DNA of 5,854 bases from contig CAMFSB010000116.1 of the NCBI GenBank assembly GCA_945982465.1, positions 1 to 5,854 of the forward strand, in the 5' to 3' direction. Positions 1 through 5,854 of this stretch are shown here, one piece after another. The notes under the pieces were generated by a model. That model did not search any database and was not told the DNA's origin. It was given only the letters and a program-made list of their open reading frames with translations. Origin of the DNA: an uncultured Faecalibacterium sp. GTDB taxonomy: Bacteria; Bacillota; Clostridia; Oscillospirales; Ruminococcaceae. Within the stretch, counting starts at the first letter, position 1. Every line of letters starts with the position of its first letter. Made by a program: the position numbers and the translations under genes.

Positions 1-151
1 CGGCGTGGCCCCCCCGCCCCTGGCGGCCCGGGGCGTACCGGGCCGGGATCGGGCGGGGGCGGCCGCTGGGCGCGCAATGGCCCGTGCACCAGGGCAGGCG
101 GCCGCCGTCCGGGTCGAGATCCGGCTGACCCAGTAACGCACCTTTGGGCAC
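1..151. other. Very G+C-rich left edge, coding status undecided
   Basis: This stretch is markedly richer in G and C than the rest of the window, with runs of C and G. One plus-strand frame is open from the left edge and ends at a TAA at 134-136, giving an Ala/Arg/Gly/Pro-rich tail that ends VRVEIRLTQ. It would be the 3' end of a gene converging on the phosphate operon and sharing its terminator. The same triplets read on the minus strand are also open and contain LPWCTGHCAPSG. That frame has the higher G+C at third codon position, but its only start candidate is a GTG at the foot of the terminator with no visible ribosome binding site. Neither translation resembles a family I recognise. The region may equally be non-coding. 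Confidence 0.3.
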
Positions 152-207
152 AAAAACAGGGCCGGGCCAGAGCACGCGGGATCCGCGCCCTGGCAGGGCC
201 CTGTTTT
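152..207 (-). terminator. Rho-independent terminator of the phosphate operon, probably bidirectional
   Basis: The arm AAAACAGGGCC at 153-163 is perfectly complementary to GGCCCTGTTTT at 197-207. Inside it GCCAG (166-170) pairs with CTGGC (190-194), and CGCGG (175-179) pairs with CCGCG (183-187) around a three-base loop. Read on the minus strand, the stem is followed by a run of five T (complement of 152-156), which is the expected form for a terminator 15 bases after the histidine kinase stop codon. Read on the plus strand the stem ends in TTTT (204-207), so it could also stop a transcript arriving from the left. Confidence 0.85.
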
Positions 208-222
208 GCGGGGAGAACGGTG

Positions 223-1563
223 TTATTCTTTGGCAAAAGTGACTGTGATGCAGGTGCCGTCGCCCAGCTGGCTTTCCAGCTCCAGCGAAGCGTTGTGGAT
301 CATGGCGATGTGCTTGACGATGGCCAGCCCCAGGCCGGTGCCCCCGGTCGCCTTGCTGCGGCTTTTGTCCACGCGGTAAAAGCGCTCAAACACGCGGCTC
401 TGCGCATCTTTGGGGATGCCGATGCCGTCATCCCGCACGCGCAGGTAGGACGCTCCATTCGGGTTCATCCCGGTGGAAACGATCACCTTGCCGCCCGGGC
501 GGTTGTAGCGGATGGCATTGTCGCACAGGTTCTGGCACAGCTCTGCCAGCATGGCGCGGTCGCCCTGCACGGTGGCCGGGCAAGCGTCCAGATACAGCGT
601 CACAAAGGCCTTTTGCGCGTTGACCCGCAGCGAATCCGTGCAGCTTTTGGCCAGCTGCGCCAGATCGATGCTTTCAAACTCCGGCTGGCGCTGGCCGGAG
701 GCATTCATGCCGTCCAGCTGCGAAAGCTCCAGAATGTCATTGACGAGCGTCAGCATCCGCACGGCTTCGGTGTGGATCTTATCGGCAAACATCGGGATGT
801 CGCCGGGCTTTGCGATGCCGGCGGAGATCAGCTCAGCATAGCCCGAAATGCTGGTCAGCGGCGTTTTCAGTTCATGGCTGACGTTGGCGGTAAATTCCTG
901 CCGCAGCTTTTCGTTGTTTTCCCGCACCAGCCGGTCCGAGTGGATCGCGGAGGCTACGGGGGCAAGCTCGCGGTAGGGGATATGCTGCTCCACGTCGTCC
1001 AGATGCTCCGCCATGTCCAGGATAGGCCGCACCAGGCTGCGGGTCAAAAACCAGCTCAGCAGCACGGCCAGGGCCATGATCAGGATGCAGCAGAGGATGA
1101 TGGCCGGCAGCGCCTTGTCAAACACCGACCAGATATCCGCCGAATCCTGCGCAACCCGCAGCACACTGCCGTCTGCCAGGCACATGGCATAATAAAAGGT
1201 GCGGTAGCCCATGGTGGCGGAATCGCGCTCGCTGCGGCCCTCGCCGGTTTCCAGAGCCTGCAGGATCTCCGGCCGCGAGAGGTGGTTTTCGGTCGTGTCG
1301 GCGGCGCTGTCATACAGCACGCTGCCGTCTGGGCTGATCAGCGTCAGCCGCAGCGCTTCGTCGCCGAATACGCTGATCTGCTGCTGCGCGCTGTATCCGG
1401 CGGCGATCTGGCGTGCGGTCAGCTCCAGCCCCTGCCAGATCTGCTCGGAAAACGCCTTGTGGAACACAAAAATGCACAGGGCCGCAGTCAATACAAGGCC
1501 CACAAGCCCCATAAAAAACAGGCGGAGGCTGATTTTTTCCTCCATGCTGCGGCTGTTTCTCAT
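223..1563 (-). CDS. phoR: Sensor histidine kinase, PhoR type
   Basis: This is a membrane-bound histidine kinase of 446 residues, the expected partner of the response regulator encoded immediately upstream. A first membrane helix lies at about residues 15-35, an extracytoplasmic sensing region at 36-152 (with a PAS-like stretch LRLTLISPDGSVLYDS), and a second helix at about 153-173. A short HAMP-like linker follows. The H box (FTANVSHELKTPLTS) places the phosphorylated histidine at residue 230. The ATP-binding domain shows the N box (QNLCDNAIRYN, about 344-354), G1 (DDGIGIP, 378-384), F box (FERFYRVDKSRS, 392-403) and G2 (GGTGLGLAI, 407-415), so all catalytic motifs are intact. There is no separate cytoplasmic PAS domain. 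The start is set by an ATGA overlap with the regulator stop codon and an AGGAGG site four bases upstream. A phosphate role is inferred from the operon; the sequence alone gives only the kinase class. Confidence 0.93.
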   Translation of the reverse strand: MRNSRSMEEKISLRLFFMGLVGLVLTAALCIFVFHKAFSEQIWQGLELTARQIAAGYSAQQQISVFGDEALRLTLISPDGSVLYDSAADTTENHLSRPEILQALETGEGRSERDSATMGYRTFYYAMCLADGSVLRVAQDSADIWSVFDKALPAIILCCILIMALAVLLSWFLTRSLVRPILDMAEHLDDVEQHIPYRELAPVASAIHSDRLVRENNEKLRQEFTANVSHELKTPLTSISGYAELISAGIAKPGDIPMFADKIHTEAVRMLTLVNDILELSQLDGMNASGQRQPEFESIDLAQLAKSCTDSLRVNAQKAFVTLYLDACPATVQGDRAMLAELCQNLCDNAIRYNRPGGKVIVSTGMNPNGASYLRVRDDGIGIPKDAQSRVFERFYRVDKSRSKATGGTGLGLAIVKHIAMIHNASLELESQLGDGTCITVTFAKE

Positions 1564-2249
1564 ACATCCTCCTCTGGCTGCTGCGACAGCTTATACCCCA
1601 CCTTGCGCACGGTCTGGATGGCGTTGGCCGCGCTGCCCAGCTTCTGGCGCAGCGTGCGGATGTGCATATCCATCGTGCGGCTTTCCACCGAGATATCGGT
1701 GCCCCAGACCTGCTGCATAATGGTGTCGCGTGTGACCACCAGGCCGGGCGTTTCCATCAGCAGCTTCAGCAGGGCGTATTCCTTATAGGTCAGGTCCACC
1801 GGCTGGCCGTTTACCGTCACCGCATGGCGGGCGTCATCACTCCTGCTCCCGCCGATCGTCATCACCTTTAGCTCTTTTGCGGCCGGTGCTGCGCGGAGCA
1901 GGGTGTCTTTTACGCGGCTGATAAACTCCATAATGCCGAACGGCTTGGAAAGGTAATCATCCGCGCCCTGATCCAGCCCTTTTACGGTGTCCAGCTCGCT
2001 GGATTTGGCGGTGACCATAATGACCGGCAGGCGGTTGGTGGCTTCGCCGGTGCGCAGCCGTCGGAGGATCTGGTAGCCGTCCTCGCCGGGCAGCATCACA
2101 TCCAGGATCACCAGCTCCGGCCGCTTTTCGTGCATGGCCCGCCAAAAGCCTTCCGAAGAGCCAAAGCCCATTACCTGAAAGCCGTTGGCTTCCAGAGCAT
2201 ACTGCTCCAGCTCGCGGATCGCGGGGTCGTCCTCAACAATGTAGATCAT
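1560..2249 (-). CDS. phoP: Response regulator, OmpR/PhoB family
   Basis: This is a 229-residue DNA-binding response regulator of standard length. The receiver domain occupies about residues 1-120. It has the acidic pocket EDD at 6-8, phosphoacceptor Asp50 (VILDVMLPGEDGY), Thr80 (VIMVTAKS) and Lys102 (LSKPFG). The C-terminal winged helix covers about 128-222, with the typical LTYKEYALLKLL, VTRDTIMQQVWG and RTMDMHIRTLRQKL segments and the closing VRKVGYKL. The gene overlaps the transporter stop by ATGA and the kinase start by ATGA. A GGAGGG ribosome binding site sits nine bases before the start. Phosphorylated by the adjacent kinase, it would bind direct repeats as a dimer; the TTTACA-like repeats at 4077-4116 are the obvious candidate target. 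The name phoP (phoB in some annotations) rests on pairing with a phosphate transporter, because family members with other roles look very similar. Confidence 0.93.
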   Translation of the reverse strand: MIYIVEDDPAIRELEQYALEANGFQVMGFGSSEGFWRAMHEKRPELVILDVMLPGEDGYQILRRLRTGEATNRLPVIMVTAKSSELDTVKGLDQGADDYLSKPFGIMEFISRVKDTLLRAAPAAKELKVMTIGGSRSDDARHAVTVNGQPVDLTYKEYALLKLLMETPGLVVTRDTIMQQVWGTDISVESRTMDMHIRTLRQKLGSAANAIQTVRKVGYKLSQQPEEDV

Positions 2250-4018
2250 TTACCGGCACCCTCCGTATTTTCTGGGAACAGATAACGAGCCCGGTACTTT
2301 TCGTACTGCTGGCTGAACGTTTCGTTTCCTTCTTTCAGTTTACTCAAATATGCGTGCGTGTCAAAGCTATCTTGCGCTACTTCGATCATGGCGACGGCAA
2401 TATTGCTGCAATGATCCGCAATGCGCTCATAATTGGTCAAAAGATCATCCAGCACAAACCCGTAGGCGATCGAGCACTGGCCGCTTTGCAGGCGGGCGAT
2501 GTGACGGGTCTTGATCTCCCGCACCAGCCCGTCCACCACCTGTTCCAGCGGTTCCACCTTGGCGGCCAGGTGCAGATCTTGCTTTTCAAAGCTGTCGATC
2601 GTGCGGGCCACAATATCCTGGATCGCACCCTCCAGCACTTCCAGCTCCTCCTGCGCATGCTCGGAGAAGCGGATGTCCTTTTCGTGGATCTCCTGGGCGG
2701 TTTTGACAATGTTCATGGCGTGGTCGCCAATGCGCTCAAAGTCGCCGATGGTGTGCAGCAGCGTGTTTACCGCGCGGCTGTCCTCCTGCCGCATCTCACG
2801 GGTGGAAAGCTGCACCAGATAGGTCCCCAGCATATCCTCGTGCTGGTCGATGGATTCTTCGGCCCGTTCCACCGACGCAGCCAGGGCTTCGTCCCAGGTA
2901 TGGGTCAGGCTCATGGCCTGCAAAAGCGCCATGCGGGCGATCTCCGCCATGTCGCCCGTGGTGATGGTGGCCCGGTCCACCGCAACGGCCGGGGTGGCCA
3001 GCAGGCGCGGGTCCAAAAGGGAAGTGGTCTCCTCCTGGTTGGCCGTGTCGGGGATGGTCAGTACGGCCAGCTTTTCCAACGCGCCGCTGAACGGCAGTAG
3101 CACCGCCGTGGTGACCAGGTTGAATACCGTGTGCACAATGGCGATCCCCACGCCGGAGACCGTGTGCGCTACAAACGAAAAGTGCACAAAGGCGTTCAGG
3201 GAATAAAAACCGGCCAGAAATACCAGCACGCCGATCACATTGAAATACAGATGCACCATGGCGGCGCGGCGGGCGTTTTTGTTTGCGCCGATGGAGGAAA
3301 GCAGCGCCGTAATACAGGTGCCGATGTTCTGCCCCATGATGATGGGAATGGCGCTGCCGAACGTGATGGCGCCGGTCGCGCTCAACGCCTGCAGAATACC
3401 CACGCTGGCCGAAGAACTCTGGATCACGGCGGTAAGCAGCGCGCCGGCCAGCACGCCCAGCAGCGGATTCTGGAAGCGCACAAACAGGCTGGTGAACCAC
3501 GCCTCATGCTCCAGCGGGGCAACGGCGGCCGACATGGTGGACATACCGGTCATCAGGACCGCGAAGCCGATCAGGATGGTGCCGATGCTCTTTTTCTTTT
3601 CGCTTTTGGAGAACATATACAGTACGATGCCGATAAAAGCCAGCACCGGGCTGAACGACGAAGGCTTGAGCAGCTTGATCCAAAAGCTGTCGCCCTCAAT
3701 GCCGGACAGGCTCAGCATCCAGGAGGTGACCGTGGTGCCCACGTTGGAGCCCATGATGATGCCGATGGCCTGATGCAACTGCATGATGCCGCTGTTGACA
3801 AAACCGACCACCATGACCGTAGTGGCCGAAGAACTTTGGATCACCGCGGTGACCAGCAGGCCCAGAGCAAAGCCTTTCATGGGGGAGGCGGTCAGCTTGC
3901 TCAGGATCTTTTCCAGTTTACCGCCGGCCTGTTTTTCCAGGGCCTTGCCCATCTCATCCATGCCGTATAAAAACAGAGCCAAGCCGCCAAGCAGCGAAAA
4001 TACATTGAAGATGCTCAT
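2246..4018 (-). CDS. Na+/phosphate cotransporter with C-terminal PhoU domain
   Basis: This 590-residue protein belongs to the Na/Pi cotransporter family (PF02690, NptA/YjbB-like), which imports inorganic phosphate with sodium. About eight hydrophobic segments fill residues 5-315. The two family hallmark repeats are visible: TAVIQSSSATT (57-67) and TAVIQSSSAS (196-205), each followed by a conserved loop, IIMGSNVGTT (87-96) and IIMGQNIGTC (226-235), as expected for an inverted-repeat transporter. Residues about 350-560 form a helical PhoU-like domain with the two metal-binding type motifs ERIGDH (428-433) and ERIADH (531-536). Full length matches the transporter-PhoU architecture found in many bacteria. 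The start has an AGGAG site (4025-4029) six bases upstream. It is the first gene of the operon and ends in an ATGA overlap with the regulator. No pstSCAB or separate phoU gene is visible in the window. Confidence 0.94.
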   Translation of the reverse strand: MSIFNVFSLLGGLALFLYGMDEMGKALEKQAGGKLEKILSKLTASPMKGFALGLLVTAVIQSSSATTVMVVGFVNSGIMQLHQAIGIIMGSNVGTTVTSWMLSLSGIEGDSFWIKLLKPSSFSPVLAFIGIVLYMFSKSEKKKSIGTILIGFAVLMTGMSTMSAAVAPLEHEAWFTSLFVRFQNPLLGVLAGALLTAVIQSSSASVGILQALSATGAITFGSAIPIIMGQNIGTCITALLSSIGANKNARRAAMVHLYFNVIGVLVFLAGFYSLNAFVHFSFVAHTVSGVGIAIVHTVFNLVTTAVLLPFSGALEKLAVLTIPDTANQEETTSLLDPRLLATPAVAVDRATITTGDMAEIARMALLQAMSLTHTWDEALAASVERAEESIDQHEDMLGTYLVQLSTREMRQEDSRAVNTLLHTIGDFERIGDHAMNIVKTAQEIHEKDIRFSEHAQEELEVLEGAIQDIVARTIDSFEKQDLHLAAKVEPLEQVVDGLVREIKTRHIARLQSGQCSIAYGFVLDDLLTNYERIADHCSNIAVAMIEVAQDSFDTHAYLSKLKEGNETFSQQYEKYRARYLFPENTEGAGK

Positions 4019-4060
4019 ACGATTCTCCTTTTTTATTTCAGCGGTTCTTTACACAACTTC

Positions 4061-4066
4061 AGTATA
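4061..4066 (-). promoter_or_regulatory. Probable -10 element of the phosphate operon promoter
   Basis: On the minus strand this reads TATACT, five of six matches to TATAAT, and would start transcription around 4054, giving a leader of roughly 36 bases before the transporter start. At the usual 17-base distance upstream (4084-4089) there is only CGCGGA, so no -35 hexamer is present. Absence of a -35 next to upstream direct repeats is typical of promoters that depend on a PhoB/PhoP-type activator. Confidence 0.55.
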
Positions 4067-4076
4067 CGAAAGGGAA

Positions 4077-4116
4077 TGTAAAATCCGCGACCCAGTCAAT
4101 GTAAAATTCATGTAAG
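4077..4116 (-). promoter_or_regulatory. Candidate Pho box: TTTACA-like direct repeats
   Basis: Read on the minus strand there are three similar hexamers: TTTACA at 4077-4082, TTTACA at 4100-4105 and CTTACA at 4111-4116. The first two are embedded in an identical ten-base word ATTTTACATT (4075-4084 and 4098-4107). The second and third start 11 bases apart, one helical turn. The first is 23 bases from the second, about two turns, and sits 10 bases upstream of the -10 at 4061-4066. Bacillus PhoP is known to bind TT(A/T/C)ACA-type repeats spaced about 11 bases apart, so these are good candidates for autoregulation by the operon's own regulator. Binding is inferred. Confidence 0.55.
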
Positions 4117-4125
4117 ATACATTGA
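4096..4125. repeat. 8-bp inverted repeat in the divergent control region
   Basis: TCAATGTA (4096-4103) is perfectly complementary in reverse to TACATTGA (4118-4125), with 14 bases between them. It surrounds two of the TTTACA-like repeats and runs into the -35 hexamer of the HD gene promoter. It could be an operator for a symmetric regulator, or a by-product of A+T-rich direct repeats. Confidence 0.45.
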
Positions 4126-4151
4126 TTTTGGCCCTTTTTTATGCCTATAAT
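4122..4151 (+). promoter_or_regulatory. Sigma70-type promoter of the HD-domain gene
   Basis: A -35 TTGATT (4122-4127) is separated by 18 bases from a perfect -10 TATAAT (4146-4151). Transcription would begin around 4158, leaving a leader of about 45 bases before the ATG at 4204. The -35 overlaps the end of the inverted repeat and lies just beyond the Pho-box-like repeats, so a regulator bound there could affect both directions. Confidence 0.65.
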
Positions 4152-4190
4152 GAAACAATTACGTAAAATACAAAGGATGAGCAACAAAAC

Positions 4191-4195
4191 GGAGG
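4191..4195 (+). promoter_or_regulatory. Ribosome binding site fixing the HD gene start
   Basis: GGAGG lies eight bases before the ATG at 4204. The frame is open further upstream with ATGs at 4141, 4150 and 4177. The first two lie at or inside the -10 region, before the predicted transcript start, and the third has only a weak AAAGG immediately in front of it. The site therefore favours 4204. Confidence 0.75.
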
Positions 4196-4203
4196 GCCAG
4201 ACC

Positions 4204-4866
4204 ATGAAGATCACCTATCAGGATATCTGCCGGTCGGAGGAGATCAACACCTATATCTGCTGCGCCGACAGTTCGCTGCGCGCGCTGGGGTACACCGAGC
4301 ATTCATTTGCCCATGTGACCAAGACGGCCGCCTTTGCCAGCGAACTGCTGGAAAAGCTGGGCTACCCGGAGCACGAAGCCGAGCTGGCGCGCATCGCCGG
4401 CTACATGCACGACATTGGCAACGTGGTCAACCGCATCGACCATGCGCAAAGCGGCGCGATCATGGCGTTCCGCATTCTGGATAAAATGGGCATGGACCCG
4501 GCGGACACTGCAGCGGTGATCACGGCGATCGGGAACCACGACGAGGCAACGGCGTATCCGGTAAACGCCATAGCCGCTGCGCTGATCCTGGCGGATAAAA
4601 CCGATGTGCGCCGCAGCCGGGTTCGCAACCAGGACATCCAGAGTTTTGATATCCACGACCGGGTGAATTACGCGGTGGAGGAAAGCCATGTGGAGCTGGA
4701 CACAGAGCACCGCACCCTGACAAGCTGCCTGACGATCAACACCGAGATTTGCCCGGTGATGGATTATTTTGAGATCTTTTTGCAGCGGATGCTGCTGTGC
4801 CGCAAGGCGGCCGCGTTTTTGGACCTTACGTTCCGGCTGAAGATCAACGGCCAGGAACTGCTGTGA
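4204..4866 (+). CDS. HD-domain phosphohydrolase, substrate unknown
   Basis: This is a soluble protein of 220 residues with an HD-type metal-dependent phosphohydrolase domain. Metal ligands expected of the family can be traced in order: His33/His37 (EHSFAHV), the doublet His69-Asp70 in GYMHDIGN, His80 (DHAQSGA), His112-Asp113 in GNHDE, and Asp131 in LADKTD. The HDIGN plus HAQSG plus GNHDE pattern is reminiscent of the HD-GYP-related hydrolases, but the GYP motif itself is absent. Residues about 155-220 form a C-terminal extension with a cluster around EICPVMDYFEIFLQRMLLCRK that I do not recognise. No membrane segment or signal peptide is seen. The gene is divergent from the phosphate operon and shares its control region, so a link to phosphate or nucleotide metabolism is possible but inferred. 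It could act on a nucleotide or another phosphate ester. Confidence 0.85.
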   Translation: MKITYQDICRSEEINTYICCADSSLRALGYTEHSFAHVTKTAAFASELLEKLGYPEHEAELARIAGYMHDIGNVVNRIDHAQSGAIMAFRILDKMGMDPADTAAVITAIGNHDEATAYPVNAIAAALILADKTDVRRSRVRNQDIQSFDIHDRVNYAVEESHVELDTEHRTLTSCLTINTEICPVMDYFEIFLQRMLLCRKAAAFLDLTFRLKINGQELL

Positions 4867-4953
4867 CAGCCGCGGCGCGTGAGTGTGCCGTGCGGGCGCA
4901 GCCAGTTTCGCGGCGCCTGCAAAGCGGCCCGTTGAAAAACTTTGGGAGCTTCC

Positions 4954-4982
4954 TTGTTTTGCCGGCGGGTCTATATTATAAT
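4954..4982 (+). promoter_or_regulatory. Promoter of hprK
   Basis: A perfect -10 TATAAT (4977-4982) lies 17 bases after TTGTTT (4954-4959), a -35 that matches only the TTG half of the consensus. The surrounding A+T-rich patch stands out from G+C-rich flanks. The transcript would start near 4989, giving a leader of about 107 bases. This makes hprK an independent unit, although read-through from the HD gene is possible because I find no clear terminator between them. Confidence 0.65.
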
Positions 4983-5001
4983 GATAACTGTATAGGCAGC
5001 C

Positions 5002-5054
5002 GCAAAGCTGGCCGGCCTTTTCCTGCATGCGGGAAAGGCCGTCCGCTGCTTTGC
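5002..5054 (+). promoter_or_regulatory. Two-tier hairpin in the hprK leader
   Basis: The inner stem pairs GGCCTTTTCC (5014-5023) with GGGAAAGGCC (5031-5040), ten pairs including one G-T, around a seven-base loop. An outer helix pairs GCAAAGC (5002-5008) with GCTTTGC (5048-5054), separated from the inner stem by internal loops of five and seven bases. No T tract follows, so it is not a classical terminator. It lies wholly inside the predicted untranslated leader and ends 27 bases before the ribosome binding site. A role in mRNA stability or regulation is possible; it matches no riboswitch class I know. Confidence 0.5.
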
Positions 5055-5095
5055 CTTTGCAGGGGAACAGGTGGTTCCAAGGGAGGATTTTGATA

Positions 5096-5854
5096 ATGGC
5101 GGCATATTCTGTATCGTTGAAAAAGCTGATCGAGCAAAATGAGATGGGGGTCATTTATGTCCCCACGGATCTGGACCGTATTTTTGTGGAGAGCGCCGAG
5201 GTCAACCGCCCCGGCCTGTTTTTGGCGGGGTATTACGAATACTTCGACCATACCCGCATCCAGATCTGCGGCCTGGCGGAGATGAACTTCCTGTCAGAGC
5301 AGACGGCGGAACGGCGGCGCGCGGCGCTGGAAAAGCTGTTCAGCCAAAAGCCGCCGGCCGTGATCATTTCCCGCAGCCAGGAGCTGGAGCCTTTCCCCGA
5401 GATGCAGGAGTTTGCCCGGCAGTACGGCGTGCCGCTGCTGCGCTCGTCTGAGACCACTTCGACCCTGCTTTCCAACCTGATCAGCATTTTGAATGTGGAG
5501 CTGGCGCCGCGCGTCACCCGGCACGGCGTGCTGGTGGAGGTGTACGGCGAGGGCATCCTTATTTTGGGCGACAGCGGCATTGGCAAAAGTGAAACAGCCA
5601 TCGAGCTGGTCAAGCGCGGCCACCGCTTGGTTGCGGATGACGCGGTGGAGTTGCGTAAGGTGTCCAACCGGTCCGTTGTTGGCCGCGCGCCGGAGAATAT
5701 CCGCCACTTCATCGAGCTGCGCGGCATTGGCATCGTGAATGTGGCGCGCGTGTTCGGCGTGGGTGCGGTAAAAGTCAGCGAAAAGATCGACCTGGTGGTG
5801 GAGCTGGAAGCCTGGGTTCAGCCCAAGAACTACCAGCGCACCGGCCTTGAGCCC
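5096..5854 (+). CDS. hprK: HPr kinase/phosphorylase, 3' end beyond the window
   Basis: The frame is open for 253 codons from the ATG to the right edge. HprK phosphorylates, and dephosphorylates, HPr on its regulatory serine and so controls carbon catabolite repression and PTS uptake in Firmicutes. Residues about 1-130 match the N-terminal HprK domain. The kinase core begins with RHGVLVEVYG (catalytic-type His143), then a Walker A loop GDSGIGKS (158-165), ETAIELVKRGHRLVADD with Asp181-Asp182, and the family signature IELRGIGIVNV (206-216). The family is usually about 310 residues, so some 55-65 C-terminal residues are missing because of the window edge, not a mutation. A GGAGG site (5082-5086) sits nine bases before the start. 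No ptsH gene is in view. All active-site residues that should be in this part are present. Confidence 0.95.
   Translation, partial: MAAYSVSLKKLIEQNEMGVIYVPTDLDRIFVESAEVNRPGLFLAGYYEYFDHTRIQICGLAEMNFLSEQTAERRRAALEKLFSQKPPAVIISRSQELEPFPEMQEFARQYGVPLLRSSETTSTLLSNLISILNVELAPRVTRHGVLVEVYGEGILILGDSGIGKSETAIELVKRGHRLVADDAVELRKVSNRSVVGRAPENIRHFIELRGIGIVNVARVFGVGAVKVSEKIDLVVELEAWVQPKNYQRTGLEP

Noticed and set aside
220..1788. A 522-codon open frame on the plus strand
   Set aside because: It lies antisense to the histidine kinase and the end of the regulator, both of which have all family motifs. Its translation is rich in His, Gln, Ala and Gly and matches no domain, as expected of a shadow frame in G+C-rich DNA.
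3131..3970. A 279-codon open frame antisense to the transporter
   Set aside because: The transporter on the other strand has intact QSSSA motifs and membrane segments. The antisense product is a low-complexity His/Gln/Gly-rich sequence.
4048..4053. A further TTTACA on the plus strand
   Set aside because: It is in the opposite orientation to the other three, lies downstream of the probable -10, and has no partner at helical spacing.
4141..4203. N-terminal extension of the HD protein from the ATG at 4141
   Set aside because: The -10 TATAAT at 4146-4151 would lie inside the coding region, and the good ribosome binding site is in front of 4204.
4867..4930. Possible terminator after the HD gene
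   Set aside because: Only short G+C-rich complementarities such as GGCGC with GCGCC are present and none is followed by a T tract.
4303..5154. A 283-codon open frame on the minus strand
   Set aside because: It runs antisense to most of the HD gene and across the hprK promoter and leader. It has no recognisable domain.

Overview
The window holds a compact phosphate-handling operon on the minus strand, a divergently transcribed HD-domain hydrolase, and the start of an HPr kinase/phosphorylase gene that runs off the right edge. An HprK-type gene, strong AGGAGG-like ribosome binding sites, a Gram-positive style PhoPR pair and high G+C content suggest a G+C-rich Firmicute, probably of the Clostridia (Oscillospiraceae/Ruminococcaceae type). 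This assignment is inference; no taxonomic marker is present.

Region by region. Positions 1-151 are extremely G+C-rich and cannot be assigned to a gene with confidence. A long hairpin with A and T tracts on its two flanks (152-207) is a rho-independent terminator that would work in both directions. Reading right to left, 4018-223 is a three-gene operon: a Na+/phosphate cotransporter with a C-terminal PhoU domain (2246-4018), an OmpR/PhoB-type response regulator (1560-2249) and a PhoR-type sensor histidine kinase (223-1563). Both gene junctions are ATGA overlaps, so the three proteins are probably translationally coupled. The divergent intergenic region 4019-4203 carries TTTACA-like direct repeats next to a -10 element that lacks a -35, which looks like a Pho-box promoter for the operon. 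It also carries a separate sigma70-type promoter for the HD gene (4204-4866). The interval 4867-5095 contains a promoter and a hairpin-rich leader for hprK (5096 to the edge).

How the parts fit. The transporter would import phosphate using the sodium gradient, and its PhoU domain could report on transport. The two-component pair would sense phosphate limitation and, through the repeats upstream of the transporter gene, control its own operon. The HD hydrolase shares the control region and may be co-regulated in the opposite direction; its substrate is unknown. HprK belongs to carbon catabolite control (phosphorylation of HPr on serine) and seems to be an independent unit. Most of the window is ordinary, well-known gene families. 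The parts most worth following up are the operator region at 4060-4151, the transporter-PhoU/PhoP/PhoR arrangement and the hprK leader.
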